This document shows, one piece after another, positions 35,446 to 38,327 of a DNA stretch of 38,327 nt (position 1 is its first letter; the number at the start of each line of letters is the position of its first letter). The notes beneath the pieces are model-generated. The model was not told the origin of the DNA. It saw nothing but the letters and a program-made list of their open reading frames with translations, and did not search any database. Made by a program: the position numbers and the translations under genes. The stretch comes from an uncultured Alloprevotella sp. (lineage in GTDB: Bacteria > Bacteroidota > Bacteroidia > Bacteroidales > Bacteroidaceae): assembly GCA_944320745.1 (NCBI GenBank), contig CALUIN010000015.1:1-38327 (forward strand), written 5' to 3'.

Positions 35446-37110
35446 TCACTCGGCTGCCGGCGGAGCAAGCAGGGCGCGGCGGCGGGCATCGTCGCACACG
35501 ATGCGCAGGGCCTCCTCCAAATCCTTGTCCTCCCGCAGGTCGTACTCGGCCTGCCCGGCCTGGTAGTAATAGTTCAGGACGATGGAGCGCTCCACGAGCT
35601 GGCGTATCTCCTTCTCCCAGCGCGTGAAGTCGAAGTCCTCGTTGTGGATGAGCTTGGCCTCGAGGGCGTCGAACTCGGCCTTGGCCTCCTCGGCATAGCC
35701 CTCGCCGGCTGCCACGTGGCGCAGCAAGTCGAGCACGCTGCGGCTCTGGCGGTCGTAGGTGAACTTGTGGTCCTTCAGGTACTGCCGGAAGGCGGCGTAC
35801 TCCGCATCGGTGAGGCGGAACGCGGCGGGCGGGGCTATGGTGTCGTGGGCATTGCGGTAGTCCACGCTATAGTCCAGCAGCTGGTCCGACAGGGCCAGAT
35901 AGGTGATGAGCGTGGGCAGACTGTCGAGCGTCACTTCCACGTCGGGCGTGATGCCGCCGCCGTCGCGCACGGTGCGGCCGGCCGCCGTCTTGAAGGCTTT
36001 CGAGAGGCTGTCGGGCAGGTGCTGCGGCACGCCGTCCTTGAACGTATAGGCCTGCACGCAGCGGCCGCTAGGGATGTAGTACTTGCTGGTGGTGAGCTTC
36101 AGGATTCCGCCGTAAGGGAGCTGGCGCGTTTCCTGTACGAGCCCCTTCCCGTAGGTGCGGCGCCCGACGATGACGGCCCGGTCGTAGTCCTGAAGCGCAC
36201 CGGCCGTGATTTCCGCGGCCGAGGCCGTGCCGAAGTCCACGAGGACCACAAGGGGGATTTCCGTGTCGAGCGGCTCGGACTTTGTCTTGAACGTGGTGTT
36301 GCGCTCGGCGATTTTGCCGCGCGTGCTGAGCACTTCCTTCCCGCGGGGCAGGAAGAGGTTGACCACGTCGACGGCCTGATCCATGAGTCCGCCGGGATTG
36401 CCGCGTAGGTCGAGCACGAGGCGGCGCGCCCCCTGCTGCTTGAGTTCGACGACAGCGCGCCTGACGTCGCGGGCGGTATTCTCGGTGTAGCCGTTCAGCT
36501 GCACGTAGCCCACACTGTCCGAAAGGACCTTGCTGAGGACCACGCTGGGCAGCTCAACGGTGCGCCGCGTGAGCTTGAACGTCATGGGCTTTTCGCGGCC
36601 GGGGCGGCGGACGCGCACCTCAAACTGCGTGCCGGGCTGCCCGCGCAGGGCTTCACTCACGCTGCTGGAAAAGTCGGAAGGGTCGTCGGCCGTACACGTG
36701 CCGGTGTCCTTCCCGTCGATGGAGAGAATGACATCGCCGCGACGAAGGCCGGCCTCGGCGGCGGGCATGCCGGCGTAGGGCTCGTTGATGATGCAGCGGG
36801 CCAGGTCCTTGCGGTAGGAGATGACGGCGCCGATGCCGGCATACTTGCCCGTGGTGAGCTGCTTGAGCTCGCCGGTATCGTCCTCGGGGTAGTACACGGT
36901 ATAAGGGTCTATCTGGTCGAGCATGTAGAGCACGGCATTCTCTACGTTCTTCTTGGCATCGAGCGTGTCGACATAAAAGAGGTCGAGCAGTTTGTAAATG
37001 CTGTTGAAAATGTCGAGCTGCTTGGCCGTCTCGAAGTTGTGGCGGCTCTGCTGCGCGGCCGCCGGAATGCAAAGGGCGGCGGCACAGAGCAGGGTAAGGA
37101 TTTTTTTCAT
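35446..37110 (-). CDS. S41-family C-terminal processing peptidase
   Basis: A 554-residue periplasmic serine protease of the CtpA/Prc type. A signal peptide (MKKILTLLCAAALCIPAAAQ) is followed by a PDZ domain (about 86-180, AGMPAAEAGLRRGDVILSIDG) and the S41 core. The catalytic Ser-Lys dyad is Ser297 in FGTASAAE and Lys322 in YGKGLVQ, 25 residues apart as in the family; LDLRGNPGGLMDQAV is the conserved strand. The C-terminal region (about 430-554) is helical and charged. The start at 37110 is used: the open frame extends to 37701 only as antisense of the kinase gene. 71 bp after the PfkB-like gene on the same strand, probably cotranscribed. Confidence 0.94.
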   Translation of the reverse strand: MKKILTLLCAAALCIPAAAQQSRHNFETAKQLDIFNSIYKLLDLFYVDTLDAKKNVENAVLYMLDQIDPYTVYYPEDDTGELKQLTTGKYAGIGAVISYRKDLARCIINEPYAGMPAAEAGLRRGDVILSIDGKDTGTCTADDPSDFSSSVSEALRGQPGTQFEVRVRRPGREKPMTFKLTRRTVELPSVVLSKVLSDSVGYVQLNGYTENTARDVRRAVVELKQQGARRLVLDLRGNPGGLMDQAVDVVNLFLPRGKEVLSTRGKIAERNTTFKTKSEPLDTEIPLVVLVDFGTASAAEITAGALQDYDRAVIVGRRTYGKGLVQETRQLPYGGILKLTTSKYYIPSGRCVQAYTFKDGVPQHLPDSLSKAFKTAAGRTVRDGGGITPDVEVTLDSLPTLITYLALSDQLLDYSVDYRNAHDTIAPPAAFRLTDAEYAAFRQYLKDHKFTYDRQSRSVLDLLRHVAAGEGYAEEAKAEFDALEAKLIHNEDFDFTRWEKEIRQLVERSIVLNYYYQAGQAEYDLREDKDLEEALRIVCDDARRRALLAPPAAE

Positions 37111-37181
37111 CTTGAAAGGGTTTGTCGTTTGGTCCGCCTCGGGGCGGGCGGCTTGGGGGATACGGGATGGACGCCGGGCGG

Positions 37182-38150
37182 TCAGCCGACGCGGCGGCGC
37201 ACGCCGGTCCAGACTTCGGGCGCCAGGTCCGTGCCGACCGTCTGGATGACGGCACCTGCCAGCACGCCGCCTGCCCGCAGGCATTCGGCCAAGGGGCGGC
37301 CCTGGTAATAGGCATAGAGGAATCCGGCGGAGAAGTAATCGCCCGCGCCGGTCGTGTCGACCACGCACGCCACGTCCTCGGCCGCCACGGCGGCGCGCTC
37401 CGTGCCGCGGGCCGCCAAGGCGCCGGCGGCACCAGTCTTGACGACGACCACAGGACAGAGGGCCGACAAGGTCTCGAGCGCGGCGACCGGCTCCTGTCCG
37501 GTGTAGGCGCGGGCCTCCTCCTCGTTGGCGAAGATGATGTCCGCCTGCCGGAACAGGGCGGCAAAGAAATCGCGGTCGGACTCGACGATGTTGTAGCTGG
37601 CCAGGTCGAGGCACACCGTGAGCCCGGCCTTCCGGGCAGTGCGGACGATGCTGGAAATGAGCTCGTGGTCCTGCACAAGGTAGCCCTCCAGATAGAGGCA
37701 ATCGTAGCCGACGAACCAGTCCGGGGCGACGTCGGCGGCTGAGAGGCGGGCCGCCGCGCCCAGATAGGTTGCAAAGGTGCGCTGCCCGTCGGGGGTGATG
37801 AAAGTGGAAGCCACGCCCGTGGGGAGCGAATCGGGAAGCAGGCGGGTGCGCACGCCCAAGCCGGCAAAACGCTCGGCGAAGAAACGGCCATGGGCGTCGG
37901 CGGAAACCTTTCCCACCAAGCCGGCCGAAGCGCCGAGCAGGGATAGCGCCTTCACCGTGTTACAGGCGGAACCGCCCGTGGCCAACCGGGAGGGACAGGC
38001 GGACATGCGCCGCGAAATATCCATGAACTGCTCGATTTCAATAAGTTGCATGGCCCCCTTGGCCAAGTACAGTTCCTGAAGAACGGCGTCGCCGGAGACC
38101 TGATAGAGCGCGTCGACCAGCGCGTTTCCGATACCTATAAAATGGACCAT
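37182..38150 (-). CDS. PfkB-family carbohydrate/nucleoside kinase
   Basis: A 322-residue ribokinase-fold kinase. The N-terminal substrate motif includes GGSACNTVKALSLLG (59-73), and the C-terminal anion-hole signature is DTTGAGDYFSAGF (265-277) with catalytic Asp271. The start FIGIGNALVDALYQV and the GGSACNT variant resemble the adenosine kinase-like branch common in Bacteroidales, but sugar versus nucleoside substrate cannot be settled. No signal peptide. First gene of the operon with the S41 peptidase; a -7 element lies 26 bp upstream. Confidence 0.88.
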   Translation of the reverse strand: MVHFIGIGNALVDALYQVSGDAVLQELYLAKGAMQLIEIEQFMDISRRMSACPSRLATGGSACNTVKALSLLGASAGLVGKVSADAHGRFFAERFAGLGVRTRLLPDSLPTGVASTFITPDGQRTFATYLGAAARLSAADVAPDWFVGYDCLYLEGYLVQDHELISSIVRTARKAGLTVCLDLASYNIVESDRDFFAALFRQADIIFANEEEARAYTGQEPVAALETLSALCPVVVVKTGAAGALAARGTERAAVAAEDVACVVDTTGAGDYFSAGFLYAYYQGRPLAECLRAGGVLAGAVIQTVGTDLAPEVWTGVRRRVG

Positions 38151-38175
38151 AGATTTTTTTTGAGATTTTTTCCTG

Positions 38176-38183
38176 CAAAGATA
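38176..38183 (-). promoter_or_regulatory. -7 promoter element of the PfkB kinase operon
   Basis: Minus-strand TATCTTTG matches TAnnTTTG, 26 bp before the ATG. It abuts the divergent tRNA promoter, so the two polymerases compete for overlapping DNA. Confidence 0.65.
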
Positions 38184-38214
38184 TTGCTAATTTCAAAATT
38201 AACCATTACTTTTG
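38183..38214 (+). promoter_or_regulatory. Promoter of tRNA-Asn
   Basis: ATTG (38183-38186) is followed after 20 nt by TACTTTTG (38207-38214), matching three of four -33 bases and the full -7 element. The tRNA begins 43 bp downstream, leaving a short 5' leader for RNase P removal. Confidence 0.65.
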
Positions 38215-38256
38215 CAGTGCAATTCGGCAGCACGGGTGAAAGTTTTCACAGGAACT

Positions 38257-38327
38257 GCTTCAGTAGCTCAGTTGGTTAGAGCACCTGACTGTTAATCAGG
38301 GGGTCGTTGGTTCAAGCCCATCCTGAA
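38257..38327 (+). tRNA. tRNA-Asn (GTT), 3' end cut by the window edge
   Basis: Seventy-one bases of a tRNA are present. The acceptor arm GCTTCAG pairs with CTGAA(GC), whose last two bases lie beyond the window. The D arm is GCTC-AGTTGGTTA-GAGC. The anticodon arm CCTGA-CTGTTAA-TCAGG places GTT at 34-36, so asparagine. The variable loop is GGGTC. The T arm is GTTGG-TTCAAGC-CCATC, which has a U50-U64 mismatch in an otherwise normal stem. Confidence 0.95.

Noticed and set aside
37111-37701. 197-residue N-terminal extension of the S41 peptidase
   Set aside because: It is an out-of-frame read of the PfkB kinase gene on the same strand; the signal peptide starts at 37110.

Overview
The window looks like a chromosomal segment from a GC-rich member of the Bacteroidales. 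Four things point there. Operon starts carry the Bacteroidetes -7 element TAnnTTTG. The secreted protein at 29161-29862 ends in a type IX secretion type-B (gliding-motility-associated) C-terminal domain. Gene types and order are Bacteroidales-like (acyl-CoA ligase/prfB/CYTH, PfkB kinase with S41 peptidase, fasciclin lipoprotein). MraY and UvrA also have phylum-style features. Genus cannot be fixed from the sequence alone.

Layout. 1-92: promoter of a gene lying off the left edge. 272-3927 (-): operon of acyl-CoA ligase, release factor 2, a 47-residue membrane protein and a CYTH triphosphatase. 4232-5302 (+): ArgE-like deacetylase. 5303 to about 8270: a visibly AT-richer block with a divergent regulator (Crp/Fnr type) and SMR/MFS efflux pair, flanked by a gene remnant and an unassigned stretch; it looks acquired. 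8540-19070 (-): division and cell wall (dcw) operon mraZ-rsmH-ftsL-ftsI-murE-mraY-murD-ftsW, ending in a secreted cyclophilin where murG would be expected. 19544-21499 (-): gyrB. 21742-23853 (-): fasciclin-domain lipoprotein. 24301-29862 (-): T9SS cargo protein, uvrA, ybaK, POT peptide transporter. 30062-32278 (-): pnp. 32677-35361 (+): macroglobulin-like secreted protein. 35446-38150 (-): PfkB-family kinase then S41 peptidase. 38257 to end (+): tRNA-Asn, cut by the window edge.

How the genes work together. The dcw operon makes the lipid-linked peptidoglycan precursor (MurE, MurD, MraY) and the septal synthase FtsW/FtsI with FtsL, under probable MraZ autoregulation. Many genes overlap by 4 bp (ATGA), consistent with translational coupling: acyl-CoA ligase/prfB, mraZ/rsmH, ftsW/cyclophilin, T9SS cargo/uvrA and uvrA/ybaK.

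The most unusual structure is not a gene. Four intergenic regions (8283-8366, 19333-19395, 24108-24170, 32396-32479) each hold 3-4 tandem copies of a 21-bp unit that mostly opens with CTTAG or CTAAG. All four share one consensus, in both orientations. One array merges into a perfect 46-bp palindrome at 8273-8318. Their role is unknown.
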